Origin: Gnetum montanum
Taxonomy: Eukaryota > Streptophyta > Gnetopsida > Gnetales > Gnetaceae
Direction: 5' to 3'
Assembly (NCBI GenBank): GCA_015680685.1
Contig: MNCI01034697.1
Span: 1,436,516 to 1,500,515, forward strand
DNA length: 64,000 bases
Part shown: one piece after another, positions 11,220 through 22,770 of the stretch
How the letters are laid out: every line of letters begins with the position of its first letter
How positions within the stretch are numbered: position 1 is the stretch's first letter
The notes under the pieces: model-generated
The model's input: only the letters and a program-made list of their open reading frames with translations
Database searches by the model: none
Told to the model about the DNA's origin: nothing
Made by a program: the position numbers and the translations under genes

Positions 11220-13080
11220 GGGGATGCATGTAAAGGTCACACAAAAATATCATTAATCATCTACTAAACAATTCTTTTAACATAAAAATCTTGAATATGC
11301 AAATTCAATGAGAAATTTTATTATTTCATGTAACCAATTACTCCTTAAAATAATATGAAATAAATTGTGCTCCAATAATTGGATTAGAAAGAAATTCTCT
11401 ATTCAAGATCAGACTTTAAATGGTACTTTCTTAATTGAAAAGAAAATTTTGGTTTATTGTTCAAGGTGAAGTTAAAATTTTGATGTATACTACTATAAAA
11501 ATGGATTATTTTTACTGATTATATGTAAATATATTTTAAAAAATTACATGTTAAGTCCAACATTTAGTATTATTGCATTTGTGCAACAACCCTCGAACAG
11601 GTGATCAAGGTTCTCTATAGCTATTTTGTGCACGTGACCATAAAGTTACTTGGTCTAATCCTTTTGCCACCTAAATGATTAGTATACATGGATTTGTACC
11701 CAAAGACACTAAGTTCAAAACCTATTTCCAATAGAGACTTTTCGTACTACTAGCTTTAATGTTGAAAATTTTTTCTTAAAATAAAATTGACTCAACATAG
11801 AATTCACTTCTGAAAATTAGTCAGATGGAGATGGAGCTCGTCAAACGGCATCAGCTAGCCACCTTTTAGGCCTATGTCATCAACGTAGTGACCATAGAAT
11901 TAGCCCTATGTCATTAGTGTAGCGACCATAGAGATCAATTCTACTATAGGTGAAGAGTAACAATGTCAAGGTTGAGGCAAGTGTACCGATAGTGAGAGAT
12001 GAGATTTTAAGGTGTTAGTCTTTTACAACGATGGTAGTTTTCATGTGTCGCAAATTCCTAGTGCCATAGTATTGCTAATTTAACACAAAGAATTTACGAT
12101 AATTTCTTTTCAGAGTTTTTTTTCATTAAATCAGTCATTCCTCTACTATCATGTGTTTTTTAGTTTTAATTTAGCCCTACAAATAATAATAATGTTCTTA
12201 GTGTTTAATTACTAAGCCATACAATAAACTCGTGGTTTCTACATTTGTGTCACTATGAGTGTTCTTCATTAATAAAAGTAACTTGAACATGATTGACACC
12301 CTCTTTCTTGGGCCCTATCACGGATTGCTAGCATGTTGCCAAGTTGAAAAGCATCCCTTTAATTAATAAACTAAAGATTGCAGTAATGCCCTAAATTGAC
12401 ACCGTATTAGCACCTAGTTGAACACCTAATATAAGGTACATATGTGGCATTCTTTATCATGCTCTTGCATTTGTTTAGTAGCAATCATCCTATGATGCAG
12501 AGATATTAAGGTAGTACTATTAGTGCTTAAGCTAATATCTTAGTGTTATACAATGAGTTTAGTTATATATTTATAATTTGATTGAAAAGTCTTTTAAAAA
12601 CTGAGCTAAATTTTAGTTCATCCATTGTATTAAAAATTATCTAAGTCATTATTTTACCATATTCAATGTATTTTACAACAATATTTATGGATTGTTAGAA
12701 TAAATATGTTGGTGTTATGGATTGAATATTATTTAGCGTTACTTATAGTTTCTCTTTGTATAGAATGTTATTTAGCATTATCCATAGGTTCCTTGAGCAT
12801 TATGAAAAGGAATAGTATTTAGTGTCATTTATAATTAGTAATTGGCCTCTTTGCAAAATAAAAGCAATGTAATCAATCCATTCAAACTTTTGCTCATAGT
12901 GAGTGCCATTTTGTGGGTATTTTATTGGAACACTAAATTTTGGTGTGGAGAGTAAGAATTTAGTTAGGAATGATAATCAATTCTAGGATTTTGGTATTTT
13001 GTCTTTAAAAAATATTCTCTAGGCCAAAATCTAAGTATTAGTCTATCTATATAATTAAATTAATACAAGGAGTATCTTTT
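11220..13080. other. AT-rich intergenic DNA with short imperfect repeats
   Basis: No coding region is supported. A 33-36 base unit containing CCTATGTCAT...GTAG.GACCATAGA occurs twice in tandem near 11870-11935. Near 12700-12830 a roughly 50-base unit built on ATTTAGCGTTA/ATTTAGCATTA recurs imperfectly. A stretch near 11580-11760 has a GTTCAAAACC block, which is weakly SINE-like but too degraded to call. Confidence 0.45.
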
Positions 13081-13345
13081 GCACCAAAGCATTTTCAATT
13101 AAATCTCCTTTCCTCAGATCATTTAATCAAAAGGTATTTAAGAGTCATGAAATATTATTTCTCACATCTTTTCTGTTAAACTTATTTCAATTGAATCTCC
13201 TCTCCTTAGATCATTTAATTCAAAAACTATTTTTTAAGACTTTAGAAATGTTATTTCTTGCACCTTTGTCAAAATGGTATCAACGAAAACTTCTTTCATT
13301 AGATCACTACGCTCAAAAGTATTTAAGAATCAACGATTGTTTAGT
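13081..13345. repeat. Three-copy degenerate tandem repeat, unit about 82-97 bases
   Basis: Copies lie at about 13081-13162, 13163-13259 and 13260-13345. Each runs from GCACC/CACATCTTT through a CAATTGAATCTCCTCTCCTTA-like block, then AGATCATTTAAT, CAAAAG-TATTTAAGA and ATTATTTCT. The unit was aligned by eye; copies are diverged. Confidence 0.7.
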
Positions 13346-14362
13346 GCGCGTCTTCCATGAATGTAAAAAGACTCATGAATCATGAATGCCCTCCTTTTCA
13401 TGGACGTAACAAGAATCAGGTTTTGTATTCACCAATCTCTTTGCACCCTAAACATGCTAAGGGCCAACTATACCAAGAAAGAACGACAGCATCATCAGGG
13501 CCAGGGCCAGGCTGTGAAAACGTGTTGTTGTTGGAGGGAGAATTAGCTGAAACCGTGGTCCCGTCCGTGCCAAAGCATATGGGCCCCATGTGCAAGCTTG
13601 GAAAAGGCACCATAAATTAGATAACGTTTTCCCCGGGTCGTTCCAGTTTCAAAGCTTCAGATGCAACCCCAAATAAATCTTTCCCGGACAAATCCGTGCG
13701 TCCACTACACGATTTTAGTTACGGCGACGCAATCTTTCTGGACGGCAAAGTACCGTCATGATACCACTTGTGCTGGGTATTTTCGTTCCACATGCGCGTA
13801 ACACATGTGGCCACTGTTAGCCCGCCTCATGCGCGGCAGTTAGGTACGCAAATAACGTTAACGCAAACCATAAAAAGACAAAAACGTCACATTGGGTTGG
13901 TGCAACGCAACAATAAGATCCTGCTAAAATCTGGCACATCAGCAAAAATCACATATCGAGTCGGATTCAGATGATAAAAAATAATTGAGATGCAAATATA
14001 TCGAAATTTTCAAAGCTTTTTCACTGTTGTACCTGTGCGTTGATGGATCGTTACAAAAACTCAACAGTGACTTAAGCCCCAAAGGTCAAACACTTTTTTT
14101 TTTAGTTTTTTAAAACTAGTAAATCTGGTAGCTTCAGCGTCGTATACACTTTTCTACGAAAGAATGGATGGATGCAAATTCACCACGTAACAGATATTGA
14201 CTGACCAGGTACACGGTCGCCGGCTGCTCCCTGCCCTGCAATTGCAATGAAAACCAGAACCAGGCAGGAGGCAACGATAAAGACTCCAGGCAGTTGGAGC
14301 ACTCCCAGATGGCGCCTGCTCAGTTATTTGTTTACTGTCTGGTAGTTCGTTGTTCATCCGCC
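13346..14362. other. Upstream region of ABC gene copy 2
   Basis: About 1 kb without a supported gene. It is less AT-rich than the region to the left and has a T run near 14094-14107. It should contain the promoter of the plus-strand ABC gene, but no convincing TATA box was found. Confidence 0.4.
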
Positions 14363-14383
14363 ATGAAATACGCCAACAAGTAA
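14363..14383 (+). promoter_or_regulatory. Possible six-codon upstream ORF before ABC gene copy 2
   Basis: ATGAAATACGCCAACAAGTAA lies 44 bases upstream of the chosen start codon, with a favourable GCC before its ATG. If the transcript starts further upstream this would be a uORF that could lower translation. The transcript start is unknown. Confidence 0.35.
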
Positions 14384-14427
14384 ACCAAAGACCGACACAC
14401 AGCAGGCAATGTGCTTTCGATTCTGTG

Positions 14428-16332
14428 ATGGAACTGATCAACACGAGCAGTTTCTCTTCCCAGGCCTGGAATTTCGTCCGCCATGGACTCTCCTTGGGCA
14501 ACTCGGCGTCCCCGGCGTACGAGGCTGTCTCGGAAGCGAGCATTCTCATCCCTTCAGATGAAGCAAACGAAACAGAAGAAGAGGAGGGAAACATGAAGCT
14601 GCGAGTGAAGAACCTGTGGCGGACGGCCGAAGACGGCAGCGTTTTGCTGAAAGCCGTGACGATCGGTGTTCCCTCCGGCTCCATCGTCGGCGTGATAGGC
14701 CCCAGCGGCAGCGGCAAATCCACGTTTCTCAGAGCGCTCAACAGGCTCTGGGAGCCGCCTCTCGGAAGCGTCTTTCTCGACGGCGACGACATCACCAAGC
14801 TCAACGTGCTTTCGTTGCGCCGTCGCATCGGAATGCTCTTCCAAACCCCCGCTCTATTCGAAGGTGCAATCCTTTGATTTCGAGGCTTGATTAGGTGAAT
14901 TCATGGTGTTTTCTTTCAGAGCTTGATTTAGAGGAATTGGATTCAATAGTCTCCTTTTATTTTCAGGCACCGTTGCCGATAATCTAAGATACGGCCCGGC
15001 GCTACGCGGAAAGAAGCTGACCGATAACGAGGTTTGCGGCCTGCTGGCGTCCGCTGACCTGGAGGAGTCCATGGCTTCCAGATCCGTCGATGGACTCTCC
15101 GTCGGCCAAGCTCAGCGCGTCGCCCTTGCCAGAACTCTTGCCAACGATCCGGAGGTCTGTCATCAGCAATAACTTGATTAATTACTTACTAGCAATAAGA
15201 TCTCCGATAAGGTTAATTCAAGTTAACGTACCGTCCTCGAATTCATCCCTTTGCGATACGAAGATTGAGTCCAAATCTCAAACGAAAATACGCACGCATC
15301 ATTGTGCTTCGATTATTCGAAAGACGCGTTTTTTATCGCAGCAGGTTCGTCTAAGCCGTGTGTCCGATTGCAGGTTTTAGATACAACTGTGTGTGCGTGT
15401 GCGCACATGCCACGATTCCCTTGACCTTGAAAACGTTTCGTTGCGAAGAGATGTCTGCATTTGGTATGCCTAGCGCCAGGCAAGTCGAACCTTTAGATTC
15501 CGTTTGATGAAATCATGGCTGCCGGATCGCATCATAATACCAAAACATCTTCGCAAGGAACTGTGCAACATCTTTGTCAAAGGATTAAGCAAGAACATGT
15601 GCGGACAACTACATGTAAATCTTCAAAGCGCATGACTTTGCAAATGATGCTGATATGGAAATGCGTTCCTCTCTGTGCTGAGCGGTTCAGATTTCAACTT
15701 TGAATTCTTCGTTTGTTGCAAAGAAGCAAATAGGGAATAGCGTGAATAATTTACTCGTATGCGCGAAAATCGTTGTATGCCTGGAATTTTGCCCTTTGCA
15801 TTTCCTTTTCACCTTTTCTTATTATTTTGTTTTGGTTTTCCTTCGCCCGAGAAACAAAGTAGAAAATAGGACATGTATTTGAGCTAAGTCGGCAGGATAA
15901 TTTTTGTTTGCCTGGATTTTTGCACAGAAGGTTATGTTAGGGTTATTAAAAGCCGTTAAATCTTTGTACCTTTACAACTTCATTAATTTCTCCTCTCTAC
16001 TGAAAGAATTGACATCATCAGGAACCTTTCTTTTTTAATTCTAAATAAGACAATGAATCATGAATGTTTGAGAACAGGTATTGTTGTTGGACGAGCCGAC
16101 TAGCGCTCTGGATCCGGTGTCGACACAGAATATAGAACAGACGATGCTGAAGCTGAAACGCAGCAGAGGAATGACAATCATTATGGTGTCGCACAGCGTG
16201 CAGCAGGTTCAACGCCTTGCAGATTTCGTCTGCGTTCTTGTTGACGGCGAAATTGTCGAAGTTCTTCCCGTTGCTGAGATTGGAAAGGCCCAGCACGTTG
16301 TGGCCCGCAAGTTCCTGGAACTTACAGCATAA
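14428..16332 (+). CDS. ABCI17-like: STAR1/ABCI17-like ABC transporter ATP-binding subunit (copy 2, three exons)
   Basis: Exons 14428-14863, 14967-15154 and 16078-16332 encode 292 residues. Introns are 103 and 923 bases with GT and AG ends. Intron positions and phases are identical to copy 1, and exons 2 and 3 have the same lengths (188 and 255). Motifs: Walker A GPSGSGKST at 91-99, Q-loop Gln 139, signature LSVGQ at 189-193, Walker B VLLLDEP at 209-215, D-loop SALD, switch His 247. The first ~55 residues are an extension rich in Ser, then acidic (ETEEEEGN), and have no counterpart in copy 1. Start choice: ATG 14428 is the first in-frame ATG and has G at -3 and +4. An internal ATG at 14593 (MKLRVKN) would remove the extension. 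It is expected to be a soluble ATPase that works with a STAR2-like membrane partner; the substrate is inferred from the family. Confidence 0.93.
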
Positions 16333-16682
16333 ACAAATCGATTGGTAAATCCGCCTCCGCGTGTATGGGTAGAAAAGTCTATCCGATATGCATCGACTGC
16401 ATCTTTATCCAAATACAAGTGTATATACATATGTAACGTATGTTTGCTAGCTAAAGACCAAACATGGTGGGATCAGAATAATTAAAGCTGTCGTGAATTC
16501 GATTGGATGATAGTTCACGAATACGACAGCATCAACGCGGTTTAATTCTGTCACTTTTCCGCCGCCTAGTTTAATCGTTACGTGGCCGCAGTACGAGCAA
16601 AATGAACTCGTAATGCGAGTGGTACTGCTGTGCATGTAAGTGGTACGGCAACTAGACTTTGATAGTCACTGTAGTAATTAAT

Positions 16683-16688
16683 AATAAA
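16683..16688 (+). terminator. Possible polyadenylation signal of ABC gene copy 2
   Basis: AATAAA about 350 bases after the stop codon. Plant signals are loose and the 3' UTR end is unknown. Confidence 0.25.
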
Positions 16689-17606
16689 TTACACAAAAGC
16701 ACCACTGGCAACGACGTCAGACTTGATTTAACTTTGGTTTAGAAGGGACGAGTCGAGAATCGGAACCCAACCCCCCACCCAAAAGGAAAGCGATGTGATA
16801 GTTTTGTGAAACATGCAATGTTAAAGTTCATTTCTGCGGTCAATGCTTTTAAATAGAAATTGAATACCTTCAAGATGCATTCCATGCTTGGCATAAGAAC
16901 GAGGGAGGGATTGATGCTCTGTTTTGTGTATTTTCGTATGTGCAAAATGAAATGTATACTTATTGTTTATCAGTAACTTTAATCACCCTTGTATATTTAT
17001 TGCAATGAAATGAATCGGCAAGCAGCTATAGGTATCAAACAAAACATTCCGTGTAAAATACAGGAGTGGCAAGTATGCAATCAAGCAATTGCACCCATCG
17101 CTTCCTCGCTGAATCATGCCTTTGCCGTTAGATGCAATTTTCATGTTTTGCATTTTTATTATTTAATCTATCAATTTATAGTTAATAGTAATAAAAAAAT
17201 ATTGAAAATGTAATACTTAGTTTTAAAATTTTCTTTTTTTTTAAAGGAAACTTGATTGAGAGAATGTTTCTGCTTAATTTCTAAGTTTGGTGGGATGATT
17301 TTGTCTCCTTTTCTTTATAAAAAGGTTTTGAAACTACAACAGAATCTTAATAACTTTGACATGCTCCATCTTTGAAATAATGAGTTAGGAGTGAATTTGT
17401 TTCCTTTATCATTAAAGCTGAAAATAAAGTATTCAAAATTAATGAAATGAAGCTTTATTACATTCAAAGACTTACAAGATTTATCACATAGATATTATTT
17501 TTTCATGAAAAATAAAAAGACTTTACAAATTGACCAAGCACTAATTGGGCATTAAAAATGAATTGTACAACTTTTTTGTTGTAACATATAACACTGTCTC
17601 AATTCA
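16689..17606. other. AT-rich downstream flank, no gene seen
   Basis: Short open frames only, none recognisable. It separates the ABC gene from the tandem duplication and LINE-like remnant to the right. Confidence 0.4.
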
Positions 17607-17682
17607 ATAGTCATAGCACAAAAAAGAAACACATGTAACTCATCATAGTCATAGCACAAAAAAGAAACACATGTAACTCATC
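17607..17682. repeat. Perfect 38-base tandem duplication
   Basis: Two identical adjacent copies (17607-17644 and 17645-17682) beginning ATAGTCATAGCACAAAAAAG and ending AACTCATC. Perfect identity in an otherwise decayed region points to a recent duplication. Confidence 0.95.
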
Positions 17683-18450
17683 TTCAAGGGCTCCTAAGCT
17701 TCACAACCTACAAATGCGCTCTTCTTAGCGTCGTTGAATCCATTTTTCACTTTCAAATTTAAGATGATGAGAACTTAAGTGAAAGTTGTTGATAGCATTC
17801 TAATGCTTGATTGGAATAGCAACAAAGAGATAGTGAGCTTCTATATGTAGTGTATTAGATCTAATGTGATGTAAATAACATTGTTTCTTGCCTCCCATAT
17901 TAGAGTACATCTATGTTAAAATCTTTTGCTTGACTAGTTGGCAATATGCTTAGGATTTTATTGCATATCCTCATAAGAGATATTCTCAACTATAGCATCC
18001 CCTAAAAATACCTTCTATGATATGGTGAATCCTTAAGAACCACTTTAGAGAATTTGTCTTGTATATGCAAGCTATGAGTGTATGTAATGAATTAGCACAA
18101 GGCTTCTACTTATGAAGGTAATAAATCACATTCACATAATAATATTAAGTAAGGTGTTTGCATCTTCACTTTGAACTCATCCAAAAGAAAAATATGTTAC
18201 ACTCTTTCAATATCTTTCCAAAGTTTAGCATTAAGCCTAGGTTCCAAACAAAACATCCACACAATACATTAGGATAAATAATAGTATGAAAAATTTATTT
18301 TTTGACCTACTAAGCCTAGAGTCCTAAATCCTTGTTTTTAAAGGATATGGAGCCTTAAAACCTCTTACTATTTTTTTCATTAAAGTACTTCCCCCACGTA
18401 ATTCTTCATACAAATGAGACCCAAATATTTAAAAGAATTTATATGGTTTT
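17683..18450 (-). pseudogene. Decayed LINE-like reverse transcriptase C-terminus
   Basis: Minus-strand translation, with many stops, begins NSFKYLGLICMKNYVGE. It then shows a W-K-x-I-E-R-V block and the K-x-K-x-x-T-P-Y-x-I-L-L-C-E segment, then KVVLKDSPYHRR. The order FKYLG, LYGCEVW-equivalent, WK-IER, TPY-ILL resembles the region after the RT domain in plant L1-type elements. It ends where the LTR of element B begins. The match is by eye and the level of decay is high. Confidence 0.5.
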
Positions 18451-18697
18451 CGATGAGTGGCAAGGTACCCCTACACTCAACCATACGAATACGAGCGTCT
18501 CACACGCGATCCAATCGAACTCCAAGGACTAAGTGCTTACGCGCCCTAATGGAACACTTAAGGTTAATCAATTGTTGTCTTCCCAAACTTACTTGTATTT
18601 GTCACGGTTGTATGGTTAAGTAAGTTTGAGGTATATGATTTTTATGTATTTTATCTTTTAACGCCTTATGCTAAGAGGGAAGGGTGAAGAGACTAAG
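18451..18697 (-). repeat. Element B 3' LTR, first part (split by insertion of A)
   Basis: Starts CGATGAGTGG (first base T to C relative to the other LTRs) and matches 37589-37835. It is interrupted after CTAAG and resumes at 28762. Confidence 0.9.
18693..18697. repeat. Target site duplication of element A, left copy (CTAAG)
   Basis: CTAAG directly precedes the TGATGAG terminus of element A. The same five bases follow the other end at 28757-28761. Confidence 0.95.
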
Positions 18698-19594
18698 TGA
18701 TGAGTGGCAAGGTACCCCTACACTCAACCATATGAAATGAGCGTAGCACGCACGATCCGGTCGAAATCCGCAGACTAAATGCCTACACACCCCATGGAAC
18801 ACTTGGGGTTAATCATTTGTTGTCTTCCTAGACTTACTTGTGTTTGTCACGGTGTATGGTTAAGTAAGTCCGAGGTATATGATTTATATGATCTTTTATG
18901 TTTTTATGTCTTCTATGCTACGAGAGAAAGGTTGAGAAACTAAGGCTAACTCTAACTAATGACCTAAGTTTAAATTAACTAGCGTCAGCATCTGTTCCCA
19001 CTTACCATACACACCCTGAACTATGCAACCGTGGCTACCAAATGCTAATCGTTACTGGGATCACCATGCGTAATGCACGTGCTTGAAGTGGTCGTACTGA
19101 GGCACTTAACTAGGAGGAAAGGGTGAGAGAATCTAATCGCGATGAGCAGCCGATTCCTTGATTAGCCGTACACATCCGTAAATGCTCGTAATCAAGTCAT
19201 ACTCATGTTGTGCTACTGCAGGGTAATAAATGACATGTAATAAATAATAGGTAATAAAAGACAAGTAATAAAATCCTATTCCATGCACTGCAAGGTTTAT
19301 CCAAAAAGCTCATCTTTATTGCCGTATACAACTTGCGTTCAGGTACAATGTTGCTTGAATAAAGATTCGTTCACTTAGGGACTCCTACTACGAGCACATG
19401 GAAAATATTCTATCTCTAGAGTGATCAATCTACGAGAGTTTCCCTACTTTTAGCCTAGGATGGGAAATAAGGGGAGTGCCGCCTCTTATTTATAGATTTG
19501 GCGGCAGACTGCAATATCGTGTATGCGATATCGCAGGGAATGACGCGATATCGTTTACACGATATTGTGGTACATGTGATAGCGCGTCTCATCA
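18698..19594 (-). repeat. Element A 3' LTR
   Basis: An 897-base LTR. A TATAAATA box reads on the minus strand at 19487-19494. The palindrome cluster (CGATATCG units) is at 19515-19580. It is 45 bases shorter than its partner, mainly through fewer palindrome units. Confidence 0.92.
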
Positions 19595-19607
19595 TACCCC
19601 CATGACT
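19595..19607 (-). promoter_or_regulatory. Element A polypurine tract
   Basis: The minus strand reads AGTCATGGGGGTA immediately before the LTR start TGATGAG, the expected plus-strand primer site. The same AGTCATGGGGG motif recurs three more times inside the element (20167-20177, 21515-21525, 25666-25676). Confidence 0.75.
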
Positions 19608-21480
19608 GAATGAAAACTCGTCCTCGAGTTCCTTACAATAATATTGGGAAGGTATAGTTGTATTGAGGGGAATGGAACTAATGGGATGACATGTGAACGG
19701 ATCATCATTACAAGACTTGATACAACTAGTGTTCATGACAACAAGGGTGAACACCTTATTACAATGACATTAGGCCTTAGTTGGCAGCTGAGAAAGAGAG
19801 AAAGAAAGAAGTGTTGTTGCTGCCAACGCCAAGATTGCGCCTTTGTTGTCCATCCGTAAGCGCGCCATCGATCTTGCTCCTTGCATAGCAGCTTCAACGC
19901 TGCTCCATTCCAAGTTTTTGCTCCAGATCTGGTCTGTTGTTGTATGATTGCCATCTGCACACACAACATAGTCTTATATTAGCAAGGGTAAATAAATTTC
20001 AATGTAGTTAATACCTTGCTTCGGTATAAGTTCATTGGCTAGGTTGTGGTATGGTTGATATGGATCGGGAGATATATTAATGACGACTACCGAAGGTGTA
20101 GGGGTTAGGAAGAAAATAAAAAATTTCAGGGCTATGAAGAAAATCGAAAAAAAATCGGGCCCCGTACCCCCATGACTAATCGCAAACCTCTGGTAGCGTT
20201 AGAATGGAGAAAGAAAAAGAGTAAGAAAGATATATAAAAAGGGACAACTGAAAACATCAGTGAAATGGATGTCAAGATGGAAATGAACAAAATAAAATTA
20301 ATTGCAAAATGTTAAGGAAAAGAATTTAACTGGTGCACCAAATAGGAATGTCATTGGGTCCTCCCCAAAGCAGGCTCATGCCCTTAATGCCCTGACAGAC
20401 CCACATTCAAAGAGTTCGTAGGCTCTGGGAATGTTATTGGGAATAAGAGTTAAAGTCTTAATCGTAAGAATTTACCAAAAAGAAAACAATGCATTTACCA
20501 AAATATACATTAATGATACAATCGGCAATGAGGCGGATAATGGAGAGAAGGATGGAGAGAAGAAAATGGAATGGAATCTCAAGAACAAGGTGGTGTACAG
20601 CCCCTTGTGTGTTTTATGATTAATGTGACTTGGCAAATCTCATTCCAACTTTGGCCTCAAACCAACCACTTCCAGTAACTTCACATCAATGCATTTGGTC
20701 TAACCATCCACTTGGGTAACAAGAATGCCTTCCCTAAGAGTCACCACCATTCCGGTGAAACAAAGGAAAGAATGGGAAGCTAGAAGGGCCTTAGTTAGAG
20801 GGAACACTTTTGGTTCCATAACCAGTGCTTGTAGCCCAAGTTTATTTATTTCTTCTAAGGGGTGTGCTTTGAATTCTCACTTTTTTTTTGTGTTTTGTGT
20901 TTTTATGCGTGAGAACCACACCATGCAAAAACTTCTTATTTTTATTGTCTCAACTTTTGATAGTTGGGGAAACATCGGAATGGTGAGAAAACTCAAAAAG
21001 AAAACATCCAAGCACCCAAGAGAACGGTCAACACAATAGCATCAAGTTCCCTTGAAGTCACACCCTTTGCAATTCTTGAGTCCTTCCTTAGTTTGAGAAA
21101 TACCTAGTCACTGATTCATTTAAGTTCTTATTAAGAAGGAGATTGTACATTTCCAGGCCGAGAGAGACCATAGAGTGTTGTGGACGGATGGATGAAGTGA
21201 ACTCATTGCCTGCCATGTCAAAAGAAACATACCTTAGTATCAACATTGTGACTTAAAGGTAAAAACCAAACATTAGCAATCAATATGAAAAACAGTTCAT
21301 ACCATCATTCCGAACACTTGTTGGGTGACAAACTTACAAGGTGGATCTCACACACACACACACACACAAATGGAAAAAGGGTATAACGATGTTGTAAAAC
21401 AAAAACTAGAAAAGTTAAAGAAATTTGTAAAACAAAAATGTGTAAGAAAAAAATGTTGTAAAAAAAATCGCAAAAGAATT
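19608..21480 (-). other. Element A long 3' non-coding tract
   Basis: About 1.9 kb between the end of pol and the polypurine tract with no ORF of note. It is conserved in elements B (29335-31230) and D (59510-60956), so it is a real part of the element and not an insertion. It contains a second AGTCATGGGGG motif at 20167-20177 and a (CA)10 microsatellite at 21349-21368. Confidence 0.8.
21349..21368. repeat. (CA)n microsatellite
   Basis: Ten CA units within the 3' tract of element A. The matching place in element B (near 31110) has only a short CA-like run. Confidence 0.9.
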
Positions 21481-21659
21481 GAGGGCCCCAAATGATCATC
21501 ATAGGTGGCCATCTCCCCCATGACTGAGTTGTAAGGGAGAGATCTGAAATAATGAGCGAGGTTGCCCACTAGTGGAGGTGTAACTTGTACTGGCTATTGC
21601 GGGTTCACGGAAAGGTTTTATTTGTTGTACATTAACCAATAATCTTTAATCTAGGCTGT

Positions 21660-22720
21660 CAGGCTTGTATATCATCATGGCTCCAGAGGGAAAGGTTGTA
21701 TGAATAATATATGGTCCTTCCCACAATGTTTGGAATTTTGTATGCTAAGGTACGTGCGTGGGATTCCAGTAAAGGGCCTGGTCGCCTGGTTGGTACCTAA
21801 ACCTTTGGATCCTGAAGTCATGAAGTTGTTTACTGTGTGCCTTGTGCAACTCATTTAATGATAGTGCAACCAATCTATTCTCGTCTAGCACATTCAAGGT
21901 TGCCAACCATTGTTTTTGTGCTAGGTCGAGGTCTAGGTGAAGGTTGCAAGCCATGGATAGTGTACGGAGCTCATTCTGTATGGGAAGCTTGGGCAGTTTC
22001 TCGTACACTAACTCATAGGGAGAATAGCCTGTAGGAAGCTTCCAAGCAAAGCGGTATGCCTAGAGGGTGTCGTTCAGTTTTGTGCTCTAGTCTCGCCTAA
22101 ATTTGCTAACTATTCTTGTTAATATCCTGGTAATCTCCCGGTTAGTAACCTCGGCTTGGCCATTAGCTTGGGGGTGATAAGGTGTGGTCAATTTATGCTC
22201 AACCCCTAAGCGTTGCATCAGTTTGTGAAAGGTTGCACCCGTAAAATGTGTTCCATTATCAGAGATGAGTGCACGTGACACACCAAACCTGTTAACGATT
22301 TGTTGTTGTACAAATCATGCAGCCATAGATGATGTGCAGTTTATTACTACGACTGCTTCAGCCCATTTGGTTAAGTAATCAACAACAACGATAATATATG
22401 CTTTTCCGTTGGACATCGGTGTGATTGGCTCCATAAAATCTATTTCCCAGACATCGAAGGGTTCTAAAGGTTGAATCCATTGTTGCAGATCCTCCATTCT
22501 AGCAGTCATTCCACCATCTTATTGGCAACGTTCACAGGATTGGGTGAAATGATGGGCATCCCAGAATAGAGTTGGCCAATAGTATCCTGCAAGCAAGACC
22601 TTGGTAGCCGTTCATCTCCTTGCATAATGAACCCCACAGGGGCCCTCATGAGCATCCTGAAGAACTTTTAATTGATCCTGATCGGGCACACACCATCGAA
22701 CCAAGCCATCAGGGTAGACT
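21660..22720 (-). pseudogene. Element A integrase
   Basis: Minus-strand frames give the zinc-binding part (HEGPCGVHYA then CERCQ), the catalytic core with the first Asp in WEIDFMEPI, the second in ALISDNGTHF and the Glu in ANGQAEVTNREI, then a C-terminal part with RYQPGDQALYWNP (GPY/F-like WEGPYII follows). All three acidic residues are present. Stops at several sites, for example between the zinc finger and the core and before the DNA-binding part, break the frame. Confidence 0.9.
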
Positions 22721-22770
22721 TTATAGAGTTGACCCTTGATTTCTATGAAGTACTTGGTTTTGTGAAGAAA

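Noticed and set aside
11580-11760. Possible SINE remnant with GTTCAAAACC.
   Set aside because: Too degraded; no ends or tail found.
14350-14427. Longer N-terminus for ABC gene copy 2 starting at 14350.
   Set aside because: That position is TTG, not a normal plant start codon. The first in-frame ATG is 14428.
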